A stretch of 64,000 nt of DNA from Caprimulgus europaeus (taxonomy: Eukaryota; Chordata; Aves; Caprimulgiformes; Caprimulgidae), in the NCBI GenBank assembly GCA_907165065.1, contig OU015541.1, forward strand, positions 12,577,001 through 12,641,000, in the 5' to 3' direction. Positions 25,455-37,974 of the stretch are shown piece after piece. The first letter of the stretch is position 1, and each line of letters starts with the position of its first letter. Under the pieces are notes generated by a model. The model did not search any database, was not told where the DNA came from, and worked only from the letters and a program-made list of their open reading frames with translations. Both the position numbers and the translations under genes were made by a program.

Positions 25455-27406
25455 TTGTGCCATACAGCATGTTTGGACCTTGTCTGGATGTCTCTTTGCA
25501 AAAGATTGACATTGGAAGATGGTGGTTCGATAAAATTGTATGTTTCTGCATGTGCAGCGTGCAGAAATGGTATTGATTTGACAGTTTAACTTTGCAGGGA
25601 AAAAAAGGCAGCATTTTGGAAATTGATTGGATTTAAACGACAGGTTTTGATATTTTTAGTGTGAAATAATGTTTTAATTCAAAATACAAAAAAGCAGAGG
25701 GAGGAGAAATCAAGAGTCAGAACTGAAGAGAAACCTAGCAGCTAATTAGATTATTTTTCTTACTTTAAAAAAGGTATTTAATAATCTAACAAAGGAAAAA
25801 AAAATATTTTGCATTTCCACTGAGGACAAAAAAAAGCCTGAGTTGCTCTGTGGCCAGCCCTATGCAGAACGTCTACCAAGAGTGAAAGACCTGCAGCTAT
25901 GGAAAGGGCTATTTCTGTGGTAGAAAGCCTTCCTTCCCTTCACTTTTCATCCAGTCTGAATCCAGTCATGGACAATGTTTATTTTGAAAAGTCACCAAGG
26001 AAAGTCAGGGCTGTGGTGACCTGGTGGCTGTTATTGAGATCTCAAACAGCCACCTTTGGTCTAAAGCTTGACAGCCCGCTGTTGTGCTGCTGGTAGGCTT
26101 ACAAGTAGAACAGAAATCTTCAGCTTCCAAGGCTCAGCACGTAATGAGGTGTTCTGGGGTTTGCATGGGAATGGAGATAGAGTAATGAGTGTGTGCATGA
26201 GCACCTGTCTCATGAGTAGCTGCTGAAGCCAGTATCAAGCTGCTAGACGTGTGCTGTGCTAAGTTATGCAGGGTTTGCAGGGTTTGGGTCTAAGCACTAC
26301 CACTGGTAGGTCTCTGCAGAGCCCAGTTTAAGCTTGCAGGTTGGCTGGCTCTGTAAGCAAAATAATAATGAATATAATTATGAGTAATTTCCAGTTTGTT
26401 CATTATCAGAAGCCAAGTTGAATAACTGAAGAATCCTAATTTCCTTGATGCAACAATGTCCTATTCAGGATTGGGAAGATAGCACAGAGTTTTCCATTCA
26501 TGTTCCAGTTAGTGTCTTAAAGCAATTCCTCTCCTCTCTGCTTTCACCTTTGATGGATAGACCACTCCTGTCAACACTGATGCTCTTGGTGCCATGAGGC
26601 TTTGTGCTGAATAGGGCAGAAAGGAGCAGATAGCAGCACCTGTTCCACCTCAACAGACAGGACACAACAGGGAGTTGACACCCTCAAATAAGAAACATTT
26701 ATTGTGATAATGTTGGTCCTTCAGCCCAGGGTCTACCTGCAATTTGCCCAGAAGAAAAAGTAAAAACCCTGAGTGCATGGCTGCTTTGAGATGGGGCTGG
26801 GGGCTCGGGGAATGAAGGCTAAATGGAGCAAACCCATGACAGTTCCTGGGAACAGAGAAGCCAGGCTCATCTGGGTCCTGTGTGGCAGCACCCATTAGAG
26901 CACACAGCTGCAAATCCTTTCTTACAGAGCATGAAAAGTGGCTCTTTCTGACAGGGGGGACAAGCCCCCAACACCTGCAGGAGCAGGTCAGGACACATCA
27001 AGACAGGGCCTGTAGCTGGGACTGCAGGGCTGAACTGCAATGTGCTGAGCAGTGCTCGGGCATGTTTGATGTGTAACGGGGATGCTGGGAGGCAGGTTGG
27101 CACTTCATGTCCTCTGATGCCATGCCAGTGTGGGATGAAGTCAGTCCTTTTGGTCTTGAGAAAAATGCTGTGGGATCTTTGGTGATTGCTGGTTGTCAGG
27201 AGAGTATCGTGCCTCTAAAGGCTTTTGTTTGCTATAAATCTTCAGAGATATTTAATACCCCTAATTCTCCCTTTTGAAAGTTTATTGCTAAAGCCCTGAG
27301 CTAAGAAATACACATGCACATAAAGAGCTTCACACATAGGAGGACTTGCCTTCATCTTGAGAGCATTGCTCACACTTTCAACATTTGTTCCCAGCAAAGT
27401 ACACAG

Positions 27407-27705
27407 GCTCATTAAGGTTGGAAAAGACCTCTAAGATCATCCAGTCCAACTGTCAACTCATCACCACCATGCCTGCTAAACCACATCCCTGAGTGCTGCA
27501 TCTACATGTTCCTTTAACACCTCCAGGGATGGTGACTCCACCACTGCCCTGGGCAGCCTGTTCCAATGTCTGACCTCTCCTTTGGAGAATAAATTTTTCC
27601 TAATGTCCAACCTGAAGCCCTCCTGGCACAACTTGAGGCCATTACCTCTCACCCTTTTGCAGGTTACCTGGGAGAAGAGACCATCCTTGCTTTGAGACAT
27701 GAAGC
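27407..27705 (-). mobile_element. CR1 LINE 3' end, 5'-truncated
   Basis: On the minus strand this reads as the C-terminal end of CR1 ORF2 plus its short 3' untranslated tail. Recognisable peptides are [49 protein letters not shown] and AALRDVV, the usual CR1 C-terminus in order. This last part of ORF2 is still open for 77 codons (27476-27709), so no stop breaks the retained piece. The 3' tail is the complement of ATTAAGGTTGGAAAAGACC at the left edge; the short terminal repeat motif is mostly lost. Closest in type to the copy at 45.8 kb. Only about 300 bases of a roughly 4.5-kb element remain, so it is immobile. Confidence 0.9.
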
Positions 27706-27990
27706 TCAAGGAAGGGGGAGGCTTTGCTCAGGTTGCTTCTGCAGGGAGCTGCAGACAAACTTGGCAGGTGCATGGGCACTGGGACTGACTGTGTTTCCCA
27801 GGGCAGGTTCCCACTTTGATGTCTTTGATTTATGGCAGTGGGACAGGGAGTAGATATCCACAAAGACTGAAACACTTCTTTCTTACATAAGAGTATGACC
27901 TCATTTTGTGTTATAGCTTCACTGCTGCCACTGTTTTTTTAAATTTCCAAACTTAAATATATAACAAAGGGGAAAGATAAAGTCTGAAAT
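27706..27990. other. Non-coding stretch
   Basis: Short ordinary non-coding interval between the CR1 copy and the AT-rich island that follows. Nothing was recognised. Confidence 0.5.
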
Positions 27991-28340
27991 CCATTAAAAG
28001 CTTTTTATTCTGTGAGCTTTTAAAATATCACCTCACCTTGCTGTTGTTTCGCTTCTCAGTGGCTAAGCTGAATTCTAATTTTGCTGCAGTAGCTTTGCTA
28101 GCCAGCTCTGCCTTTCAGGCTTGTACCACATGGCAGATTAAAAAAAAAATCGAGATTTCATTTTTAATCTGTCACACTTTAAACAATTTATCCTTTTTGA
28201 GATACCTAATTACTCAACCTCATTTAGATAACCACATGATGTGTGTGTGTGCACTACAGCTGTGATCGCAAACGGAATATCTGATCCCAATGGAACGATC
28301 CATTGGGGAATGAGGGTAATTAGTCTCTAACAAATACAAA
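27990..28340. other. Candidate conserved non-coding island with CCAAT palindrome
   Basis: AT-rich, non-repetitive sequence that keeps several CpGs (TTTCGC, ATCGAG, GATCGCAAACGG and AACGATCC), unlike its flanks. It carries a perfect 9-base inverted repeat, CCCAATGGA at 28286-28294 and TCCATTGGG at 28299-28307, with a 4-base loop. This places two CCAAT-type cores head to head. No open frame of note is conserved across it. By appearance it resembles a vertebrate conserved non-coding element. This is inference only. Confidence 0.35.
28286..28307. promoter_or_regulatory. Perfect inverted repeat with two CCAAT cores
   Basis: Nine-base arms (CCCAATGGA and TCCATTGGG) around ACGA. CCAAT is the core bound by NF-Y in animals, and a head-to-head pair is consistent with a protein-binding site, but no promoter context is visible. 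Confidence 0.35.
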
Positions 28341-31300
28341 TTTGGGAACATCTGTGCAGATTTAAGCTTAGGGAGCAGGACTGGGGAGCAGGTTTCAGCA
28401 ATGGGAAGAGAGCAAGAATGCAGAACTCGAGGTACCAGGCAAAAATTGCAATTAAATTAGTCAGCTTGAGGAAATTAAATCAAGGGAAATTGGAGTGTGT
28501 CATATTTTTCAATCTGAATTTCTGGCTATTATGGGAGTTTGAAGAGAGCCAGTGGAGAAAATAGAAGCTAAGAAGTTTTATTTTTTTTCCTAGTGACTCA
28601 GAGGAGAGCTGGATGAAACCCTTTCTGATTTGGTGATAATTAGTGCCACTCCCATGGCAAAGGCGAATGCATTGACTAGTCATAAGTCAGCTGGACACTC
28701 ACAGCAGATTTTTTGGACAGCTTCTCATTATTTCAGCCTGCACAACTATTTTATTTTTTCCTTCCTTAAGCCAGGTTACTCTTGCATCCTGTCTACAGGG
28801 CCAATCTGTGCTGAAGAAATCTGGTTGCAAACTTTTGATGGGCAATCGGTGATTTTTTGCTGATTTTTTTTTTTCTCTTGGGTGCAGGTGGGGATTGGCA
28901 TTAGTTAATGAGCAGATCTGGGAGCTGGAGAAGTAGAGGCACCTGAACCTTTTGCTGTGTGCTATGAGAGTGTTAACCCTTGTCAGGGCAGCAGGATCCC
29001 ACATTACTGGAGTTATGTCTGGTGGTGCTTCTGGGAGATGGGTCAAAGAGAACCTCGTTGCTGATGAAAGGGGAGAGTGTGCTCTTTGCTCCCTGCCACC
29101 TCTTCCCACAGCTCACCTTACAGCAGCTCTGGGACTCCTTGAAGGCCTCCAACAGCCAGTTCAGCCCAATAAAGCAGCAGGAAAAACTAGTTTTTGGGAG
29201 GAGAGGTGAGCTGAATCGGCACATGGAGCATTGAGAGCTCTGGGAACATCCAGAAATGAAGGATGGGGCAGAGTGGAGGTGCCAGTCCATCCTGGCAGCT
29301 GCACATGGCCCACCAGCAGTGTGGGGAGTGCAAGCATGGCAGTTAAAGCTTCTGTTTCTGATTTACTGGAGAACAGCTTCAGAAATCTCCTACCTTCCTA
29401 TGTGTTCAAGAGAGCTCCATTTTTCTGGTTTAAAGGAAAGGTAGAACTTCCCTGACTTGTGGGGGATTTGCATCAGCTTCCATTACTTGTGTCTCAATGT
29501 TATTAATTTGATTATCCTCCAAGGTCTGCATTGGGAAAAGCAGTCAAGCATATTTAATTTGAAGTGCACAGCTGGGTATCAATACTTATTAATAGATGCT
29601 TAAGTGCATTCGTGTAGGACACTTCTGAGATGTGAATGTGCAGATTTAGCCATTCCTTTAAAAAAAGTAGAAGATGCTATGAGTGCCTTTAGAGCAGTGC
29701 TCATGTGATAAATAGGGCATGGTCAAAGGTGTCTGTAAAACAGACCAAGGAGCCTTTCTTCAAGATCTGGGCCTTCAGTTTTTAATTTGACTCAAATTTA
29801 TAGCAGTTTAGAATAGTTTTATTTTGGGTACAGTTTTGGTATCTGCTTGCAAGCCAGAGGATCACAGGCTGTGGTAACCCAGAGCTCCTGGACTCTGGAG
29901 AGTGGAGCAATTCATTAGCAGTGCAATTAATTTCCCTGGCATCCCCTGCAGATTTAAATTCAGCAACGAGAGCAGTGGAGGCCAAAGGCCTTTACACACA
30001 ACAGATGACTTACTGCTTCACTTCACCTGATTACTCAGGTAGACAACACCACACTGACAGGTAATACAGAAAATGGGACGTGTCCTCCTCAACAGAGATT
30101 GAGCAGGGGAGTGAGGAAGGATGAGTTGATGGAGAAACCAGCAAACTCGGGCAAGCAGCAGCCCTCCCTGCTGCCATGTGCTGCAGTACAAACGAAGGTG
30201 TGAGAGATAATTTGCAATTGGTATCCAGGGAAGTGCAAATTAGTCATCCCTTCCTGAAAAATGCTACCACCAGCTCCTTCCTGAACCTGATTTCTTCTCC
30301 TTGCTCAGGGTGGAGTGTGAGAAGAAACCCAGGGATGAAGGTCTGACTACATCGTGCTTCCAAAGGCCCATGAGGAACGTGCTGCAGAAATAGCACTTGC
30401 CTATCCTAAAATTGCAAACACTCTTAAAGTCAGAAGGTTTGCAGAGACCTGAGTGAGCTCCCTGGCAGAGCAGGTGAAGGAGCAGAAGGTGGAATGAAAG
30501 TGCAGGTTTAGAGTCTCCCTTTCCCAAGGACCCTAAAAGCTCCTTCCAAGAGCTACAGGAGAAACACCCTGGAGTCTTACTAACTGTGCATCCCTTTGGT
30601 TAGAGGGAGAGCACAATGTGTGAAGGTAGTGGGTTATCTTCTGGTGGTCAGTGAGGCAGGCTGTTCCCCCATAAGTGTGTGGGTTTTGGTTTTAGGATGA
30701 ACAGAAAGGCTTTCAAGACTGCACATCCACAAAGGAAGTCTTGCTTTCCTTGAGGTGACCTGTGTGCTGCTGTTGGGTGTGTATGGCTGGTTTTTGCTCA
30801 CTTGTTGCCCCAGGCTGTGAGTGCAAGGGCAGGTTTGGAGTATTTTTTGCCGTACATAAGAACTTTTCTTTTGGAAAGCATAGGCCAGAAGAAACTTGAA
30901 TTATTATTTTTCAAAACTGTCAATTTAAGCTCTTAGACTTTTTTTTTATTGTTAGAAAGGCTGACATTACAAAGATTTGTGCAAAATCTTTCCAAAACAA
31001 GCCATTATTTCTGTTTGCAGAAGAAAATAAATGTTTGTGGGCTCACTATGGTGCAAAGGGGCTTAGTTTATTTCCATGCTGCCCCAATGATTTTATGTTA
31101 ATATATGCCATGAGATTACTTTTTGTTTTCTTTCTATTTGCACTTTATTGCATCTCAAGTATTTATTTCAGGTTCCTGGCATGCTCTGAGAGATATCTCT
31201 AGTTATTTTAAACAAATAAATCATGTCTGTAGGATTGTCCTGAGGGTGTGGAGCAACTGAGGTACCATTTTCAAGTGGTGTGGGTCCCTGAGCAGAGCGT

Positions 31301-31680
31301 GGCAGCCTGGTGATTGATTCCTGCAGTCCTGGGGATGAGAAACATCCCCACACTGTGGGTCAGGGCAAATGACCTGTCAAACTCGATGCATTTACCTGAG
31401 AGTTGTGCAAACCACATGGATGTGCAAAGAGAAGGCTGGGATGGTGGAGTCATCTGGGAAGGACAAGTTTGTGTTTGGGCAGATTTTCTTTGGTTTCTTC
31501 CTCTAGGTTGGACGTGAGAAGTTTTTGCTATAGTTTCTGAAGTTCTGCAAGTGACTTTGTTAGTCTGGGCCTGGTTTCTGTTGTTTCTTGGTCTCTGATA
31601 ACTAAACATGGAGTTAAATATGGGAGCGCAGCAGGAAGAACTTAGTCTACCTCCCATCACCTGCAGTTACAATGTTATTT
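28340..31680. other. Non-coding stretch, no gene recognised
   Basis: About 3.3 kb without a recognised gene or named repeat. Frames of up to 136 codons (28699-29109, minus) have no motif. A T-run lies at about 28863-28875. Confidence 0.55.
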
Positions 31681-31689
31681 CTTTGTCAA

Positions 31690-32290
31690 TGTTTGCAAGT
31701 AAAAATAGAGAAATAAATAGATGTCGAAGCAAATCCTAGATATGATCTCTAATTAGATTAAGACCCACAGTTATGGAATAATAAATTATCTAACTACAGC
31801 GGTACAGCTTTGCAACGCTTTAAAGATTGATTTTTGCCTAAGGCCCTGGGAAAGTGACTTCAACAAAACTTAGAGATTAAGCCTGATTATTAAGTGAAAA
31901 TACTTTTACTTCATGCCCCTTCCAGACTCATGAGCAATTCTTAATGACCCTGTTAAAAAAAAAAGGACACCCTATGTAACTTTGGCAGCTGCACGGAGCG
32001 TGGATTGGGTCGTTTACCTGTGCCCAAAGCAGAAGTTAATAAGTCAAACACTGACCTGGAAATGTGACAGTGAGATAATTTTTTTACTTTCAGCCCTTTC
32101 TAAATTAAAACACATGCCCTGGTGTTTCAAATGTGAGGACTCTATTCGTTTCTGTCATTGTGTTAAGGTCTGTAACTCAGAAGTGATTCGCAGCATCATC
32201 CATCTCCAGTCTGCTAATTTTATCAAGCTGAGCCGTGCAGGGTCCGTTGCTAACGATGAGGCTTGGTTCCATCTCACCTATTTGTGGTAT
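31690..32290. other. Candidate conserved non-coding island with homeodomain-type cores
   Basis: The part at 31735-31900 contains CTCTAATTAGATTAAG, AATAATAAATTATC and GATTAAGCCTGATTATTAAG strings with TAAT/ATTA cores, plus CAGCGGTACAG and GCAACGC CpGs, and no repeat signature. The following 32000-32290 again keeps CpGs (GCACGGAGCG, GGTCGTTTACC and TAACGATG). It spans a 103-codon plus frame with no recognisable motif. I read the whole as possible regulatory sequence. Conservation is not shown here. Confidence 0.35.
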
Positions 32291-32299
32291 TAATCAGCA

Positions 32300-33580
32300 G
32301 TGCTTTTGTCTCTAGCTGGTTGCTCACCCAGTGCTCCCAGCAGCACAGGGGCACCCACAGCCCCTTCCCTAGATGTGGGACCCAGCAGTGATGGGGAGGG
32401 CTCCTGGTTTGGAAATGGGGAGTTCAAGCCACTAAAAGTCCATTCTATCTCTCTGTACATTACGTGCCCAGCTCCAGAACACTGGCCATGCCTCTTGTCA
32501 TCCAGGCATCTGCTGTGCTTGAAGGGGTTGGATGTTGCACAGGAGACAGATAAGTCTGGATTTTAGGCTGAGTCTGGCCCCAACTTCCAATAACTCCTGG
32601 GATACTGATTTTTTTTTTTTAATGGTTTTGGCTGATAAAAGTATGTACCTGGCTCAGAGGAACGTTAACAAGCAGCAATGAGACAATGCTTGTAGATGGT
32701 TTTGAGAGCTTGGGGCTATTATTTCTCAACTGCAGTGTAGTTAACAATCCATGTAGGTTTTTTCTTCACTTCACAGCACACTGCAAGCAGCATATAGAAA
32801 GGAGTCACTATTTGAAACACAGGAGCATTTGGAAACCATTATTATTAAATTAATCCAGATGACTTGACAATGCCATTGTGTAGAGCACTGGCCTCTTGGC
32901 CTCTGGACATACCAGAACACTCAGTGTCATAAACCTACATGTTACTCACTATCCATCTTCACTGCAAACCTCTGGGGTTTTGCACTGTCCAAGGAAAGCC
33001 TGACTTGTCAATATCTGCCAAGACGTGTGGAGAATCAGCTCCACCCAGGAGTTTCTAGCAAAGCTCAGCCTGATGTGTCTGCAAGGCAGTGACTTCCAGG
33101 GTCCTGTCCCGAGCACTGGGCTGTGTGTGGAGTCTGACAGCTCAACACAGCTCAGCAATCCTTCCTTTGCCATCGTTGCTTAAAAGAGGTGAGCTATGAG
33201 CAAAGCTTGGAATAGCTTCTTCATGGAAAATCAGACTTTAGATAGGGCTTCAAATATGCTGCTTGTATCTAAAGGGGGCTGCAGATTACTACAAAGGGGC
33301 TTTTTTATTTTTGCTGCCACGATGCTCCCTGCAGAATTTGGCTGGTGCTTGTGGCTGGAGTTGCACACAGACCATGTTAGCACCCACAGAGCAGAGGGTG
33401 TGGGAGGGGATGTGATTTTCCTGATGAGCAGGAGGATGTTTCTGCATTCTGTAATATTTAAATCAGAGCCTGGGACTGAGTGTAACCAGCACAAAGTGCA
33501 CCTCACTCTCTGCATTATTTCCTGTTGGCAAAAGTGAGTTGTACCACCCCACGGTGCTCAGCCGCGTTCCAACAGGTACC
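32300..33580. other. Non-coding stretch, no gene recognised
   Basis: About 1.3 kb of ordinary non-coding DNA with a T-run near 32611-32621. No gene or named repeat was seen. Confidence 0.55.
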
Positions 33581-33584
33581 TCTG

Positions 33585-33960
33585 AAACTCTTTGGCCTTT
33601 TCTAATCTCTCAGCAATTCTGTGTCACCTGCAGATTTGGCCTCCTTGGTGGAGGCAGACACCGTGGTGGTGGAGCACCGTGCTGTCACCCCCATGCCATG
33701 GTCACCACTGCTGCTCCTACCCACCCGCTGGACTCTGTCCCTTTCTAATTGGTGGCAGGGCTCTGCCTCTCACCTCGTCTCTACTTATTCCCTGTAACAG
33801 TTTCTTGTGAAGAGTTTGACAAATGTTTTTAAAAAGGTCAAGTGCTTTACCTGGCCTCCCTTTAGTCATTATTTTATTGATGTTTTGCAGAAAACTAATT
33901 AGAGGCTCAACTGCTCCTGACGGGAACTTTGCTGTTCTCTCCTGTCACATCGTGTTTGCC
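33585..33960 (-). mobile_element. Very old CR1-like LINE remnant
   Basis: The plus strand follows the antisense of an amniote CR1-type reverse-transcriptase region at several points in the right order. CTGTGTCACCTGCAGATTTG then GCCTCC (33619-33645) corresponds to the conserved CTGTGTCATCTGCAAACTTG then GCCACC. AGTTTGACAAATGTT through AAGGTCAAGTGC (near 33810-33845) corresponds to the stretch that encodes SKAFDxV. The later GAAAACTAATTAGAGG matches the next conserved segment loosely. Divergence is high, with many indels, and no frame survives. The family assignment rests on remembered consensus sequence, so it could also be another CR1/L2/L3-clade LINE. Confidence 0.5.
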
Positions 33961-36900
33961 GTGGTACTTCATCCCTAACTAGGTCCCTATCGAAACCAGA
34001 GCTGATGTCTCTCAGTGCTTTATGCTCTCTATAACCAGCAGTCATCATCTCCGTTCGGTCAGGCTGCGTGTCACGAACATTCAGTTTGGAGTAAGGGTTT
34101 GTGCTGAGTGAGAGGAGAGAGGGCAGAAGGGAGGGGGGGATGGATGGGGGGGATGCCCCAAGGGAAGGGCAACTGAGACCCCTTTCCTTTAGGAAATCAA
34201 GTCCATCTCTGGGCTCTGCACACTGGGACCATCTATGGCACATGAGTGGTTTTGTTTGCTTCCTGGTGGAATGGGAAGGTGAGGCTGTTCCCTGGTCCCA
34301 TGACGTGACCTGACTTGCTCCTGCTGGGATTTACAAGCTAAATTTTTCCTTTCTTCTAGAGAGCTCCTATGACAGGGTTATGTGCTGTCAGGCAACACCT
34401 TGCAATGCCCTAAATGCTGGAAATGGAGGGAAATAGGGGAATTTCACTGTGAAAACAGTTCCCAAATGCATTGACACAGAGGGTAAGCTTGTGGCAAGAG
34501 AAAGCACGTGATTGAGGGGTCTGTGATGTCTGGTTTAGGTAGAGTGCAGTGAGGTGTCTTACCAGGGGGTGAGTACATGCTGGGCTGGGGCACTGCAGGG
34601 CACATAACAAGATCTAAGGCCTTGGCCTTGCACTGGGTGCAGTGTTTGTGCAGAGCTGGAGTGGGCACCATGCCTCCAGGCTGCTGAATGCAATATTTCA
34701 TTTCTTTTTAAAGTGATATTGAAGTCAGGAAGGTGGCAGTAAGCCCTCTTTGGAGGTGGCCTGTCTCTGTCAGTGCACACATGGCCCATTTTATCATTTC
34801 TAAGGGCTGCCATGAGGTGGCAAAGCCAACATGGAAGAGCAGGACTAGGCTGCTGGCAGTGCTTTCTCCCTCACTAACAGTGTCTGCAGAGCAGGCTCTG
34901 CAGTGAGCTGTCACCAGGACCCTCTGCTGCTGCTGTGTGCAGAGGGGAGGATGAATTGCTTTTTCCATGAGTATTAAATATTTTATTTTGTGACCTTCCT
35001 CTAATCAGATGCTGTATCTTGACTATATATTAAAAGAAAAGTAATAAAAAAAGGATTTTAATAAACTTAACCTCCTTAAATTGTGTAATTGTCACTTTCC
35101 CAGGACATTAGGGAAGCTGTAAGGGGGGAAAAATATGTACAGAGTAGTTTTTGGTGCATTGATAATTTATTATCTAATAATCTCTTCTCTTTCACACTAT
35201 TCCCAGAGTTCTCATTACTTGTGTGCAGCATGACGCCCTGTTGCCAGCAGCAGGTTGCTGTGCAGAGCCAGATCTGCTCTGTGTCAGTGTTGAATGTGCT
35301 GGGTCCAGGCACAGCCAGGACCTGAAGCTGTTAAAATTGCTGAGTGAGTTGATTTCTCTCCTGTTGTTGGGCTGATTTTGAGAAGCACCGTTCCCAGCAG
35401 AGGGGTGGACAGCTTTCCTGCACCAACAAGCTGTAGCAGGTATTTCTCAGATACACACAGCCATGGCAGGAGATCCAGCCCCCTGCCACCCTTGGGGAGT
35501 CTGGGGATGTAGGTTGGTCACCCCTGCTCTTGCATTAGGATGCTCTTGGGTCCATATGTGGTGGGGCCTGACCATCATGTGCTCTTCCTCATGGGATGGC
35601 TTTGAGGGTGACTTACAGCCTTGGAAGAAGAGGGATACATTTGTGTACAGGTCAGTTTGCTTTGCATCTCTGCATAGAGTGCTCAGCAAAGCACAGCAGC
35701 AATCTTCTGGGCTGGATCCAAGCATCCCAGGGCCATGTCTGTGCTGAAAGGTGGCACTGCTTGAACCTCTTTCAGTGTGATTCAGGTGGTACAGTTCACT
35801 CAGAGCAGGTGTGATTGCCATGATATAGAAGGCAGCTGTGTGTAAGTCTGGTATGTAGCTTTTAATTTGTCCCATTCCTTTCCCCAGTAATTATAGCTGG
35901 GCATAACTAGGGTGAAAAAAGGATCAAAGCAGCTCCCAGTACAGCTGTGCCTCTGTTCCTACTAGGGGAGATCCATCCTTGGCTGTGGTGGGCACACATA
36001 TCCTCAAGCATGTGCTGGATGAAGGTAGTTGCCATGAAGTTGCTCAGCTACCTGAGGCTTAGGTACAAATCAGACCCTGTGGGTCCTCTGTTTCTCCCCA
36101 GGAATGATTCTCAGATAGGACTTCTGTTTTTTCTGATCTGAACAATACTGATGGGAGTTTGTCTTCACTGTCTTGAAGATTTCATAAACATTGAGAGCAC
36201 AAAGTGCCTCCTGGGAGAGCTCACAGGTCTGCTAGCACAGACTGTGTGTCTGCTGTATAGAGCTTGTGCTTAGACTAAAGTAGAAGACCTGAGATAGTTG
36301 AGGCACTGCAGAATCCTGGAGGAGGCAAAGCAGAGGTGGTCCTGACCCCTAACCAGCACCTGGAACTACCTACAGAATTCTGGAGTAAAAATGACCTGCC
36401 TTGGTCTTCAGAGGTATGTGGGTCTACCATGTTGTCTATCAAAATGTAAAATGCATGAGGTTCTGCAGTGAAGAGGTACCACCAAGCCAGGTGTTCAAGG
36501 GGAAACAGAGGTTCTGTTGGAGATAGGACTTCTCTTGCCAGCTCCCCACATTTAAAAGTGTAGAATTCTCTCCTTTTACAGGTTACCTTTGTAGGAGAAT
36601 TTATGCAATGGCTTTATCTACACCAGAGAGCTTCTCTCAGAGATAATTTCATACAGCAAGTCATCTCTGGATCAGAAGGTTATCAATGAAGAGTGAGCAT
36701 GGGTCAGATAACCGATGCCTGCTGCAATCTGCAATTACACACTGCGTTTGGGAACACACATGAGTGTTATCATCGTTAAGCTTTGGGCTGGGCAGATTGA
36801 TGGATGAGATTTGACTGAAATTGTGTAGAGGATGATCACAATAAGGAACTAGGAAATGAAATGAAAATGCTACTGGTTAGGAGCCAAATGCAAGTGATTT

Positions 36901-37560
36901 GTTTCTGTTCTTCAGAGCTGGATGTATGTTGATTTACATCTGCATTGCCAAGGAAAGGTGCAGTGCACAGGAAACAGGAGATTACAGGTGCTGAAGGAGA
37001 TAAACGTGCTGTGGTTACAACTTCTCAAGCAGAACCTCAGCTTTGACTACTGGGCAGGCAGGTATTGCTCTTCAGAGAGCAGAGCCAGACAGGCTTGGTT
37101 ATCAAGGAGAAGAATAGGGTGGTGCATGGGCTGGTGGTCATGAATGAGGAGACCCAAGTGCTAATCTTGCCCTTGCATGTGTTTGCTGAGTGCCTGCACC
37201 CTCCAGCAGTGCCAGGGGAGCTGGTGACGATCTGAGAGGGCAAACTGCTGGGGTTTAGTAGGTATTTTTTAGGTATTGTTATGACTTTGAATGCAGGGGA
37301 AATAATGCAAATGCAGAATCAGGAAATCGGTGCAATAGCTAAGAAAAGGGTTTTAACAGGGACTTGCTTTGTCATCTGAAGGCACAAGTGGGTAGCTGGA
37401 GGCTGTGGTGGGAGAGAGCAAGAGGCGTTACCAGAGCCCAACTTCTGTGTAGGAGTGGCAAAGCTCAAACCCAGACCTAAACTCAGTTGTGAGGTGGAAA
37501 GGGCTTGGACCTTATTGCTGCCCAATCTGGCCATGAAAATTGCTGCCTCTGCCCCTGCTC
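33960..37560. other. Non-coding stretch, no gene recognised
   Basis: About 3.6 kb. A purine-rich patch (GAGAGGAGAGAGGGC through GGGAGGGGGG) lies at 34108-34152. An AT-rich island with TAAT cores lies near 34970-35240. No gene or named repeat was recognised. Open frames up to 142 codons (35447-35875, minus) have no motif. Confidence 0.5.
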
Positions 37561-37569
37561 TGCTCTCTC

Positions 37570-37970
37570 CTTGATTCTTGTGATTTTAAAGTAGGATCAG
37601 TCTAATTATTCATGAAAATCTGGGATGTCTTTCCCCACCAACCAATGGGACTCTGACAAAAGAGTCAATAAGGCTAATGTTGTTTTCAGCCACTAAATTT
37701 GACTTAAAGCTGCCCTAGGAGAAAGGGAATTCATCTCTGAATACATTAGTTGATGACTGACAGGAAAATATTGCAAATGATGTAGTTGGTGTACATTATT
37801 CAGTCACCTGTTAAGCTGGCGGAATATTGGAAAAATGTTTTTGCAAATGTATCGTAATAATTGACAGAAAAGAAAGAAATGAATATTATGCAGCCATTTC
37901 CCCACAAATTGTTTCATTATGTACCTACAGCAGCAAGAGCTTCCTAAATCAGGAGTGGATTCAAAATCAG
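37570..37970. other. Candidate conserved non-coding island
   Basis: Strongly AT-rich, non-repetitive sequence with CTAATTATTCATGAAAATC, TTGCAAATGATG, CCAACCAATGGGA and GTATCGTAATAATTGAC strings. A small perfect inverted repeat, GACTCT at 37649-37654 and AGAGTC at 37661-37666, lies inside. The octamer-like and homeodomain-like cores fit a developmental enhancer. This is inference from composition and motifs only. Confidence 0.35.
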
Positions 37971-37974
37971 AATC

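Larger units (their letters stand above)
23400..27406. other. Non-coding stretch, no gene recognised
   Basis: About 4 kb. The first part may continue the decayed CR1 fragment, but I cannot show it. 23.82-24.55 kb is AT-rich. Two overlapping minus-strand open frames of 201 codons (24600-25205) and 146 codons (25174-25614) have no recognised domain, and the second crosses a 32-bp tandem duplication. I treat both as chance. Confidence 0.5.
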
